Program-made: the position numbers and the translations under genes
The notes under the pieces: generated by a model
Told to the model about the DNA's origin: nothing
What the model saw: the letters and a program-made list of their open reading frames with translations, nothing else
Databases searched by the model: none
Part shown: positions 32,463-37,637 of the stretch, piece by piece
How positions within the stretch are numbered: position 1 is the stretch's first letter
How the letters are laid out: each line of letters begins with the position of its first letter
Assembly (NCBI GenBank): GCA_026706565.1
Contig: JAPOYM010000049.1
Coordinates: forward strand, 1-37,637
From: a bacterium
Lineage (GTDB): Bacteria > Actinomycetota > Acidimicrobiia > Acidimicrobiales > CATQHL01
Direction: 5' to 3'
DNA length: 37,637 bases

Positions 32463-32485
32463 ACCAGAGGAGGTGCCCTGTTCCC

Positions 32486-32839
32486 GTGAGGGCCTACGAG
32501 CTGATGATCATCTTTCGCGGCGATCTGGCGCCCGACGAGGTGGACGAGCCGTTGCGGCGCGCCGTGTCCGCGTTGGCCGCCCTGGGCGTCGAGGTTGACC
32601 CCGACAGGATCAACAGGTGGCCCAAGCGCCGGTTCGCGTACGAGATCGACCATCGCAGCGAGGGCTACTACGTGGTCCTCGAGTTCGTGAGCAGCGCCGC
32701 CGACTTCTCGGGTTTCGAACGGTCGCTCCGCCTCAGCGACGCGATAGTTCGCCACAAGCTCATCCGTCTGCCCGCCGCCGAGGCCGCGCGGCGCGGCCTC
32801 GGTGAGTCGGCGCCCGATCCTGCGCCCGCGGGGGCGTAG
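32486..32839 (+). CDS. rpsF: Ribosomal protein bS6
   Basis: bS6 is a 30S platform protein that pairs with bS18. The 117-residue product begins M-R-A-Y-E-L-M-I-I-F-R. It contains W-P-K-R-R-F-A-Y-E-I-D and G-Y-Y-V-V-L-E-F, and ends its folded part with V-R-H-K-L-I-R, as in the family. A short Ala/Pro tail follows. The start is GTG 32486; GGAGG lies about 12 bases upstream, a little far. It leads the rpsF-rpsR-rplI operon. Confidence 0.96.
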   Translation: MRAYELMIIFRGDLAPDEVDEPLRRAVSALAALGVEVDPDRINRWPKRRFAYEIDHRSEGYYVVLEFVSSAADFSGFERSLRLSDAIVRHKLIRLPAAEAARRGLGESAPDPAPAGA

Positions 32840-32864
32840 GCACTGAAGGGACACCCACCGAGCC

Positions 32865-33374
32865 ATGCCGAAGAGCCGACCGCGCGTCAAGAACCGGGAC
32901 AACGCCCGGCGCAGCAAGAAGAAGGTCAGCGTGCTCACCCACAAGCGGGTGGAGTACATCGACTACAAGGACGTCGAGCTGCTGCGTCGGTTCATGTCCG
33001 ACAGGGGCAAGATCCGCGCTCGCCGCGTCACGGGCAACGACGCACAGCAGCAGCGCACCGTGGCCCGCGCCATCAAGAACGCCCGCGAGATGGCTCTGCT
33101 GCCCTACGCCAACCGGATCACGACCCAGCGCGGCGCCGGTCGCCCCGGCGGTCCCCGCGGCGACGGGCCGCCGGGACGGCGCGCCGACGGACCGCCGCCC
33201 GCTCCCCCAGCCCCGGCGCGGACCGAAGCGGCGTCCCCCGAAGCGGCGTCCCCCGAGGCGGCGTCCCCCGAGGCGGCGTCCCCCGAGGCGGTGTCCCCCG
33301 AGGCTGGGCCCCCCGAGGCTGGGCCCCCCGAGGCTGGGCCCGCAGGCGACGAGGCTGAAGAGGCGGCGCCGTGA
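32865..33374 (+). CDS. rpsR: Ribosomal protein bS18 with long repetitive C-terminal tail
   Basis: The core at about residues 20-86 is typical bS18: [23 protein letters not shown] and A-R-E-M-A-L-L-P-Y. The zinc-binding Cys pair of some S18 paralogues is absent (S-V-L-T-H instead). The product is 169 residues, about twice the usual length. From about residue 90 it is Gly/Pro/Arg-rich and then consists of E-A-A-S-P and E-A-G-P-P units ending in an acidic D-E-A-E-E-A-A-P. The stop overlaps the rplI start as GTGA. Ribosome incorporation is expected from the core; the purpose of the tail is unknown. Confidence 0.94.
   Translation: MPKSRPRVKNRDNARRSKKKVSVLTHKRVEYIDYKDVELLRRFMSDRGKIRARRVTGNDAQQQRTVARAIKNAREMALLPYANRITTQRGAGRPGGPRGDGPPGRRADGPPPAPPAPARTEAASPEAASPEAASPEAASPEAVSPEAGPPEAGPPEAGPAGDEAEEAAP
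33225..33344 (+). repeat. Eight 15-bp tandem units in the rpsR tail
   Basis: Five units of the GARGCGGCGTCCCCC type (33225-33299) are followed by three of the GAGGCTGGGCCCCCC type (33300-33344, last unit altered). They encode E-A-A-S-P and E-A-G-P-P. Two successive expansions of related units are visible. Confidence 0.92.
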
Positions 33375-33820
33375 AAGTCGTTCTCCGCTCGGAGGTGCCG
33401 TCCCTGGGCCGGCGGGGCGATGTCTGCGACGTCGCCGACGGCTACGCCCAGAACTACCTCATCCCGCGTGGGCTGGCGATGCGCGCGACGCGCGGCTCGG
33501 TGCGCCAGGCCGAGGCCATGCGCCGGCGCCGGGAGCTGGCCGACGCCGCTGTCCTGAGCGGGGCGCAGGAGATGGCGGAACGGCTCGCCGGCCGGAGCAT
33601 CCGCGTGGTGGCCCGCGCCGGCGAAGCAGGCCGCCTTTACGGCTCGGTGAACGCAGTGAGCCTCGCCGCGGCGATCGCCGAGCAGGAACGCGTGGTGCTC
33701 GCCCCCGAGATGCTCGGCGTAGCCGAGCCGATCAAGCAGACCGGCACCTATTCGATCCCGGTGACGCCGCACCCCGAGGTCGTCACCGAGGTGACCGTCG
33801 AGGTGGTCGCCGCGACGTGA
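33371..33820 (+). CDS. rplI: Ribosomal protein bL9
   Basis: bL9 is an elongated 50S protein near the L1 stalk. The 149-residue product has the N-terminal signature [25 protein letters not shown] long helix follows, and the C-terminal domain has G-R-L-Y-G-S-V and [11 protein letters not shown]. Start GTG 33371 overlaps the rpsR stop by four bases. A terminator-like hairpin follows directly. Confidence 0.96.
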   Translation: MKVVLRSEVPSLGRRGDVCDVADGYAQNYLIPRGLAMRATRGSVRQAEAMRRRRELADAAVLSGAQEMAERLAGRSIRVVARAGEAGRLYGSVNAVSLAAAIAEQERVVLAPEMLGVAEPIKQTGTYSIPVTPHPEVVTEVTVEVVAAT

Positions 33821-33822
33821 CG

Positions 33823-33849
33823 CGCCCGCCCGGCGCGGGCGTTGCTTTT
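33823..33849 (+). terminator. Rho-independent terminator after rplI
   Basis: CGCCCGC (33823-33829), a five-base loop CCGGC, and GCGGGCG (33835-33841) form a perfect seven-pair stem. It is followed by TTGCTTTT. It begins two bases after the rplI stop and closes the rpsF-rpsR-rplI operon. Confidence 0.8.
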
Positions 33850-33870
33850 CAATGATCTTTCGTGTAGTGT
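33842..33870 (+). promoter_or_regulatory. Possible sigma-70-type promoter overlapping the rplI terminator
   Basis: TTGCTT (33842-33847) and TAGTGT (33865-33870) are 17 bases apart, a good -35/-10 spacing. The -35 coincides with the T-tract of the terminator. It would give a transcript with about 275 bases before ssb. Confidence 0.4.
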
Positions 33871-34151
33871 GCTGATTAGCATACTTGTCGCCAGTCGAGG
33901 TGCCGCCGCTCGCGGGGCTTCGGGCGACGTGTTCACACGGACACCCTCGGTTTCCCCGTCGTGTCCCCGGCTCGAGGGCGGGCAATCCACCGCCGGGCGC
34001 GGGGATTACCCCCGGAAATCCCTAGCTAGCTACCAAGCGTCCAACAGCGCGTCGGTGCAATCATGCCGGGCGCTCCGGTGCCCGGAAGCACCGCAGCTCA
34101 AGCGAACATCCGTACTACACTGTTCGATCAAGAACGAAGGAGGAGAAGCCA
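33850..34151. other. Gene-free region upstream of ssb
   Basis: About 300 bases hold no frame I can support. The first 50 bases are unusually AT-rich for this genome, and a CTAGCTAGCTA stretch lies at about 34022-34032. A proximal promoter box (34116-34121) and a strong ribosome site serve ssb. If the distal promoter at 33842-33870 is used, the interval becomes a long leader or a small RNA. Confidence 0.4.
34116..34121 (+). promoter_or_regulatory. Putative -10 box (TACACT) for ssb
   Basis: TACACT lies 36 bases before ATG 34152, giving a leader of about 25 bases with AAGGAGG just before the start. Confidence 0.45.
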
Positions 34152-34616
34152 ATGGCTTTCGGAAACACTGTCACGATTGTGGGTAATGCGACGCGGGATC
34201 CAGAACTGCGTTTCACGCCCTCGGGAACGCCGCTCTGCTCGTTCGGCGTTGCCTGGAACCGGCGGTTCGAGCGCGGCGGCGAGCAGGTGGAGGAGGTCTC
34301 GTTCTTCGACGTAACCTGCTGGTCGTCGCTGGCGGAGAACGTGGCTGAGTCCATCACGAAAGGTGCCAGAGTCGTCGTCTCGGGCCGCTTGGACCAGAGG
34401 TCCTGGGAGACCCCCGAGGGCGACCGCCGCTCGAAGGTGGAGATCGTGGCCGACGACGTGGCGCCGAGTCTGCGCTGGGCGTCGGCTCAGATTCACCGCA
34501 ACGAGTTCCGGGAGGGCAACGGCACCGGCCCGCGCGGCGGCGCGGGATCGGCGTCGCCTGCGCCTGCAGCCGCCCGCTCCAGCGGGCCTTCCTACGGCGA
34601 CGAGGAACCGTTCTGA
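34152..34616 (+). CDS. ssb: Single-stranded DNA-binding protein
   Basis: SSB coats single-stranded DNA at forks and recruits repair and replication proteins. The 154-residue product has the OB-fold at about 1-108 (N-T-V-T-I-V-G-N-A-T-R-D-P-E-L-R, F-F-D-V-T-C-W, R-V-V-V-S-G-R-L). A Gly/Ala/Pro/Ser linker follows, and the acidic tip D-E-E-P-F is close to the usual D-D-D-I-P-F. The start is ATG 34152 with a strong AAGGAGG. In most relatives ssb sits between rpsF and rpsR; here it follows rplI and has its own promoter. Confidence 0.97.
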   Translation: MAFGNTVTIVGNATRDPELRFTPSGTPLCSFGVAWNRRFERGGEQVEEVSFFDVTCWSSLAENVAESITKGARVVVSGRLDQRSWETPEGDRRSKVEIVADDVAPSLRWASAQIHRNEFREGNGTGPRGGAGSASPAPAAARSSGPSYGDEEPF

Positions 34617-34740
34617 TGTAGGCCCGCCGGGGGCGCGCCTCCCGCGGGGGGACACCCCCGGCCCCACCGCGCGCCGTCCGGCAGCGCCTCCTGAAGCGGC
34701 TGGCGCTGCGCGAGGGCTCTGAACCTTGCGCAACGCCTCG

Positions 34741-34779
34741 CCCATCGCCTCCCCGGCCCATCGCCTCCCCGGCCCATCG
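34741..34779 (+). repeat. Short 16-bp tandem repeat between ssb and dnaB
   Basis: Two full units of CCCATCGCCTCCCCGG and a partial third (CCCATCG) lie in the 212-base gap between ssb and dnaB. The same gap holds a GC hairpin (CGGGGG at 34645-34650 with CCCCCG at 34655-34660) without a T-tract, which may end ssb transcription weakly. Confidence 0.7.
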
Positions 34780-34828
34780 TCCCTGTCGACCCCGCGGGGC
34801 TGTCACACCCCCTCCACAAGATGAAGCG

Positions 34829-36259
34829 GTGAGCATGACCACCACTTCGAGCACGCTGCAGTCCGGTTCCGGCGCTCCCGCGGGCCTAGAGGAGCCGCGC
34901 CGCGCCGGCGGGGCGCCAGCGGCGGCGCGGGTGCCGCCGCACGACACCTCGGCCGAGCGGGCGCTGCTGGGCGCGATGTTGTTGACCTCGGCAGCCATCG
35001 CCGACGCGGTGGAGCTGACCGCCTCGGCGGACTTCTACCTGCCTGCGCACGCCCATACCTTCGACGCCATCGCCGGGCTCTACGCCGCGGGCGAGCCGGT
35101 GGACACCGTAACGGTGGCCTCGGAGTTGGAGCGGAGCGGGCTGCTGGAGGCGGCGGGAGGCCCCGGCGCGCTCGTGGAGATGCAGGCCAGCACACCGGTC
35201 GCCGGCAACGCGGCGCGCTATGCGGACATCGTGGCCAAGAACGCCACGCTGCGCCGCCTGATCGGCGCGGCGAGCGACGTCGCCGAGTTGGCCTACAGCC
35301 GGCCCGCCGACGTGGACGCGGCGCTCGATCAGGCCGAGTCGCTCGTGTTCGCCGTCTCCGGCGGCAGCGAGACATCCACCATGGAGCCGCTGTACGGCCT
35401 GCTCGACAGGGGCGTGGACCACCTCGAGAAGCTCTACGAACACGGCCAGAGCCTCACAGGCGTGCCCACCGGCTACACCGACCTCGACAACCTGCTGCTG
35501 GGCCTGCAGCCCTCTTCGCTGGTGATCCTCGGGGCCCGCCCGAGCATCGGAAAGACGTCCCTGGCGCTGGGGATGGCGGCGGCGGCGGCCATGGAGTCGC
35601 GCCGGCCGGTGCTCTTCTTCTCGTTGGAGATGAGCCACTTGGAGCTGACGCAACGGCTGCTGTGCTCGGAGGCCGGCGTAAACACCGACCGCGTCCGCTC
35701 CGGGCAACTCCGCGACGACGACTGGACGCGCATCAACACCGCCGTCGGGCGCTTGGCCGAGGCGCCGCTGTGGATCGACGACAACCCCAACACCTCGGTG
35801 CTGGAGATCCGCGCCAAGTCGCGTCGCAAGCACGCCGAGGTGGGGCATCTCGGGCTGGTGGTCGTGGACTATCTGCAGCTAATGGGCGGGCGGGTCAGCG
35901 CTGAGAGCCGCCAAGTGGAGGTCAGCGAGATCAGCCGGGGCCTGAAAATCCTCGCCCGCGAGCTCGACTGCCCGGTGCTGGCCCTGTCGCAGCTCTCCCG
36001 CGCTCCAGAGGCCCGCTCCGACAAGCGGCCGATGCTTGCCGACCTGCGCGAGTCCGGTGCCATCGAACAGGACGCGGATGTGGTCATGTTCCTGTACCGC
36101 GACGAGAAATACAACCCCGACAGTCCCGACCGCGGCATCGCCGAACTGCACGTCGCCAAGCACCGCACAGGCCCCACCGGACTTGTCAAGCTGGCCTTCC
36201 TGCCCCAGTACACGCGGTTCGACAACCACGCCCAACGCTCGTCGGTGGGCGAGATCTGA
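34829..36259 (+). CDS. dnaB: Replicative DNA helicase DnaB
   Basis: DnaB is the hexameric helicase of the replication fork. After a low-complexity start (about 1-35) the 476-residue protein has the N-terminal domain (S-A-E-R-A-L-L-G-A-M-L, F-Y-L-P-A-H) and the RecA-like domain. The latter has Walker A G-A-R-P-S-I-G-K-T-S, F-F-S-L-E-M, Walker B V-V-V-D-Y-L-Q-L-M, L-S-Q-L-S-R and L-A-D-L-R-E-S-G-A-I-E-Q-D-A-D. No intein interrupts it, unlike several mycobacterial dnaB genes. The start is GTG 34829 or ATG 34835. The DciA encoded at 12763 is the probable loader. Confidence 0.96.
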   Translation: MSMTTTSSTLQSGSGAPAGLEEPRRAGGAPAAARVPPHDTSAERALLGAMLLTSAAIADAVELTASADFYLPAHAHTFDAIAGLYAAGEPVDTVTVASELERSGLLEAAGGPGALVEMQASTPVAGNAARYADIVAKNATLRRLIGAASDVAELAYSRPADVDAALDQAESLVFAVSGGSETSTMEPLYGLLDRGVDHLEKLYEHGQSLTGVPTGYTDLDNLLLGLQPSSLVILGARPSIGKTSLALGMAAAAAMESRRPVLFFSLEMSHLELTQRLLCSEAGVNTDRVRSGQLRDDDWTRINTAVGRLAEAPLWIDDNPNTSVLEIRAKSRRKHAEVGHLGLVVVDYLQLMGGRVSAESRQVEVSEISRGLKILARELDCPVLALSQLSRAPEARSDKRPMLADLRESGAIEQDADVVMFLYRDEKYNPDSPDRGIAELHVAKHRTGPTGLVKLAFLPQYTRFDNHAQRSSVGEI

Positions 36260-36263
36260 GTCC

Positions 36264-36476
36264 ATGGTCTTCCTGGGCGACGACATCCTTCGTTGGCTGG
36301 TCCTCGCCCTCGGCGGCGCCATGGCGGTCGGCAACATCTTGGCGCTCACGCGGCCCCGTCCGCCGGGCCGCGGCGGCGACGGCCTGCCCCGCCCGCCTCT
36401 GGCGCGCAGCCTCATCATGATCGCCGTCGGCACGCTGGCCTCTGTCTGGGCGTTGGCCAGCCTCGTCGCCGGTTAG
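36264..36476 (+). CDS. 70-residue putative two-helix membrane protein after dnaB
   Basis: ATG 36264 lies four bases after the dnaB stop. The frame encodes two hydrophobic helices (L-R-W-L-V-L-A-L-G-G-A-M-A-V-G-N-I-L-A and L-I-M-I-A-V-G-T-L-A-S-V-W-A-L-A-S-L-V-A) separated by a Pro/Arg/Gly loop. The crotonase gene starts 11 bases after its stop. The tight spacing on both sides and the clear helix pattern support a real gene. I recognise no family. Confidence 0.65.
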   Translation: MVFLGDDILRWLVLALGGAMAVGNILALTRPRPPGRGGDGLPRPPLARSLIMIAVGTLASVWALASLVAG

Positions 36477-36487
36477 GTTGAGACGCC

Positions 36488-37273
36488 ATGAGCGAGTTCG
36501 TACATCTCCAGCCCGACACCGCGCCCGGCGTCGCCACCATCCGGTTGGACCGTCCCCGCATGAACGCCCTGAGCAACGCCGTGACCGTCGAGATCGCTGC
36601 CGCGGCCGACGAGCTGTACAGGCGGTCGGAAATTCGCGCCGCGGTCCTGTGGGGCGGCCCGAAGATCTTCGCGGCGGGCGCCGACATCAAGGAGTTCAAA
36701 CCGGGACCGGCCGACGACGCCGGTTCGGGGGTGCCGGTGAGCCTGACCGGGGCGCTACGTCAACTGGAGCGCATTCCGCAGATTCTCGTGGCGGCCGTAC
36801 ACGGGTACGCCCTCGGGGGCGGCTGCGAACTGGCGCTGGCCGCCGACTTCCGGGTCGCCGCGGACGACGCCGTCTTCGGCCAGCCGGAGATCCTTCTGGG
36901 CATCATCCCAGGCGCCGGCGGCACCCAGCGCCTGCCGCGCCTCGTGGGTCTCAGCCGCGCCAAGGAGATCATCTACAGCGGGCGCCGGGTCAACGCCGAG
37001 GAGGCCCTCGCCATCGGACTCGCCGACGCCGTCCACCCCGCGGCGGAGACCTACGACCGGGCGGTGGAGCTAGCCGAGCGCTTCGCCGCTGGCCCGGCCG
37101 CACTGCGCCACGCCAAAGCCGCCATGAACGGGGGCTTCGACCTGCCGCTCGATGACGCTCTCGATTTGGAGACCGAGGAGTTCGTCGCCGCCTTCGCCAC
37201 CGAGGACGCGAGCATCGGCGTCAACAGCTTCGTCGAGCACGGCCCCGGCAAGGCCCGTTTCGTGGGGCGCTGA
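36488..37273 (+). CDS. Enoyl-CoA hydratase/isomerase (crotonase family)
   Basis: The 261-residue protein is a crotonase, probably hydrating trans-2-enoyl-CoA in fatty-acid or branched-chain degradation. The oxyanion-hole segments are A-G-A-D-I-K-E-F and [13 protein letters not shown]. Both catalytic Glu positions of true hydratases are present, in G-G-C-E-L and in [17 protein letters not shown]. The exact acyl-CoA substrate cannot be inferred. The start is ATG 36488, close after the small membrane gene. Confidence 0.93.
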   Translation: MSEFVHLQPDTAPGVATIRLDRPRMNALSNAVTVEIAAAADELYRRSEIRAAVLWGGPKIFAAGADIKEFKPGPADDAGSGVPVSLTGALRQLERIPQILVAAVHGYALGGGCELALAADFRVAADDAVFGQPEILLGIIPGAGGTQRLPRLVGLSRAKEIIYSGRRVNAEEALAIGLADAVHPAAETYDRAVELAERFAAGPAALRHAKAAMNGGFDLPLDDALDLETEEFVAAFATEDASIGVNSFVEHGPGKARFVGR

Positions 37274-37275
37274 CG

Positions 37276-37449
37276 GTGTCTGCAAGCGTGCGCGGCCTGC
37301 TGCCGGGGCCACTTGTCAGCAGCCGTTGGTTGCAGGACAACCTAGACGGGGTGATCGTCGCCGATGTGCGCTGGTACCTGGACGGCCGTTCGGGGCGCGC
37401 CGCCTACGAGTCGGGCCACATCCCCGGCGCCGTCCCTCAGCCAGTCTGA
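37276..37449 (+). pseudogene. Truncated rhodanese-type sulfurtransferase remnant
   Basis: GTG 37276 begins two bases after the crotonase stop. The 57-residue frame matches the start of two-domain thiosulfate sulfurtransferases: L-V-S-S-R-W-L, V-I-V-A-D-V-R-W-Y-L-D-G-R-S-G-R-A-A-Y and G-H-I-P-G-A-V. It then diverges into P-Q-P-V and stops. No continuation of the domain is visible in any frame downstream, and the active-site Cys loop is missing. This suggests a deletion, though a misassembly at this point is possible. Confidence 0.7.
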
Positions 37450-37528
37450 TCCGAGCCGAGCGGCGGATTCTTAGGCGCTTCTTGCCTGCCGGAGCGCTGC
37501 ACGGGATTGGAGCACGGCCTGTGCCGCC

Positions 37529-37534
37529 TACCCT
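37529..37534 (+). promoter_or_regulatory. Putative -10 box (TACCCT) for the last gene
   Basis: TACCCT lies 18 bases before ATG 37553, leaving room for a short leader with GGGAG eight bases before the start. Confidence 0.4.
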
Positions 37535-37552
37535 TGCGGCGGGAGTGCCCTC

Positions 37553-37637
37553 ATGACCCTCGAACGTCTCAGCGGTTGGTCGCGGCGCCGCAAGATCCTG
37601 ACCCTTGCGGCAGCCGGTGTCGTGGCCGTGATCGTGG
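37553..37637 (+). CDS. Membrane or exported protein, N-terminal part only (cut by window edge)
   Basis: Only 28 codons are visible. They read as a short polar segment with R-R-R-K followed by a hydrophobic stretch (I-L-T-L-A-A-A-G-V-V-A-V-I-V), typical of a signal peptide or first membrane helix. A GGGAG ribosome site and a TACCCT box precede it. The family cannot be determined from this piece. Confidence 0.55.
   Translation, partial: MTLERLSGWSRRRKILTLAAAGVVAVIV

Noticed and set aside
33225-33344. CRISPR-like array in rpsR
   Set aside because: Fifteen-base units are contiguous without spacers and in frame; this is a protein-coding tandem repeat.
33842-34186. Possible 114-residue protein upstream of ssb
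   Set aside because: It runs into the ssb start in another frame, has no ribosome site, and its composition is unlike the neighbouring genes.

Overview
The window is the chromosomal replication-origin neighbourhood of a high-GC actinobacterium. By eye G+C is around 70%, most start codons are GTG or ATG, and the gene order matches the mycobacterial oriC region in two arms. Left arm, minus strand: dnaA-dnaN-recF-dciA-gyrB-gyrA-DUF3566-tRNA-Ile. Right arm, plus strand: rpmH-rnpA-yidD-yidC-jag-rsmG-parS-parA-parB, then cwlM-trxA-trxB-(anti-sigma)-sigma on the minus strand. DUF5318 and rpsF-rpsR-rplI-ssb-dnaB follow, also as in actinobacteria but with ssb moved. An acidimicrobial-type lineage is my best guess; that is inference.

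Layout. 1-1401: two lipoprotein genes on the minus strand, one cut by the window edge and one an L,D-transpeptidase. 1533-3577: larC and larB for the nickel-pincer cofactor. 3693-5765, plus strand: prephenate dehydratase, tRNA-Ser(TGA), tRNA-Arg(ACG) and a HisN-type phosphatase. 5769-7016, minus strand: a Rossmann-fold oxidoreductase, a 48-residue membrane peptide and tRNA-Ile(GAT). 7007-16920, minus strand: the replication and topoisomerase block. 16921-17350: the probable origin, where transcription diverges in both directions. 17351-22831, plus strand: ribosomal protein, RNase P protein, membrane insertion, RNA binding, rRNA methylation and chromosome partition. 22872-28553, minus strand: pseudo-amidase, thioredoxin pair, membrane protein, anti-sigma, ECF sigma and a DegV protein. 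28656-37637, plus strand: HDAC-like deacetylase, nucleotidyltransferase, DUF5318, panB, rpsF-rpsR-rplI, ssb, dnaB, a small membrane protein, a crotonase, a truncated rhodanese remnant and the start of another gene.

How it works together. The core is housekeeping: DnaA, DnaN, RecF, DciA, DnaB and SSB build and repair the fork, gyrase relaxes it, and ParA/ParB act on one perfect parS site. RnpA with rpmH, YidD/YidC and Jag form the usual translation and membrane-insertion cluster.

The unusual signals are in how genes start and in low-complexity tails. Five conserved genes (rnpA, recF, rsmG, cwlM and a TadG-like gene) have family N-termini that extend upstream of any in-frame ATG, GTG or TTG, implying CTG or ATA initiation. 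At least six coding genes and one tRNA have a TANNNT box 6-9 bases before the start, which predicts leaderless transcripts. Other oddities are a TGTGGC iteron array at the origin, a ribosomal protein bS18 with a repeat-built acidic tail, an anti-sigma factor with 18-bp tandem repeats and an exact 123-bp internal duplication, and a nucleotidyltransferase with an altered catalytic DxD. I found no CRISPR array, prophage, insertion sequence or defence system. Nothing here convinces me of an entirely new multi-gene system.
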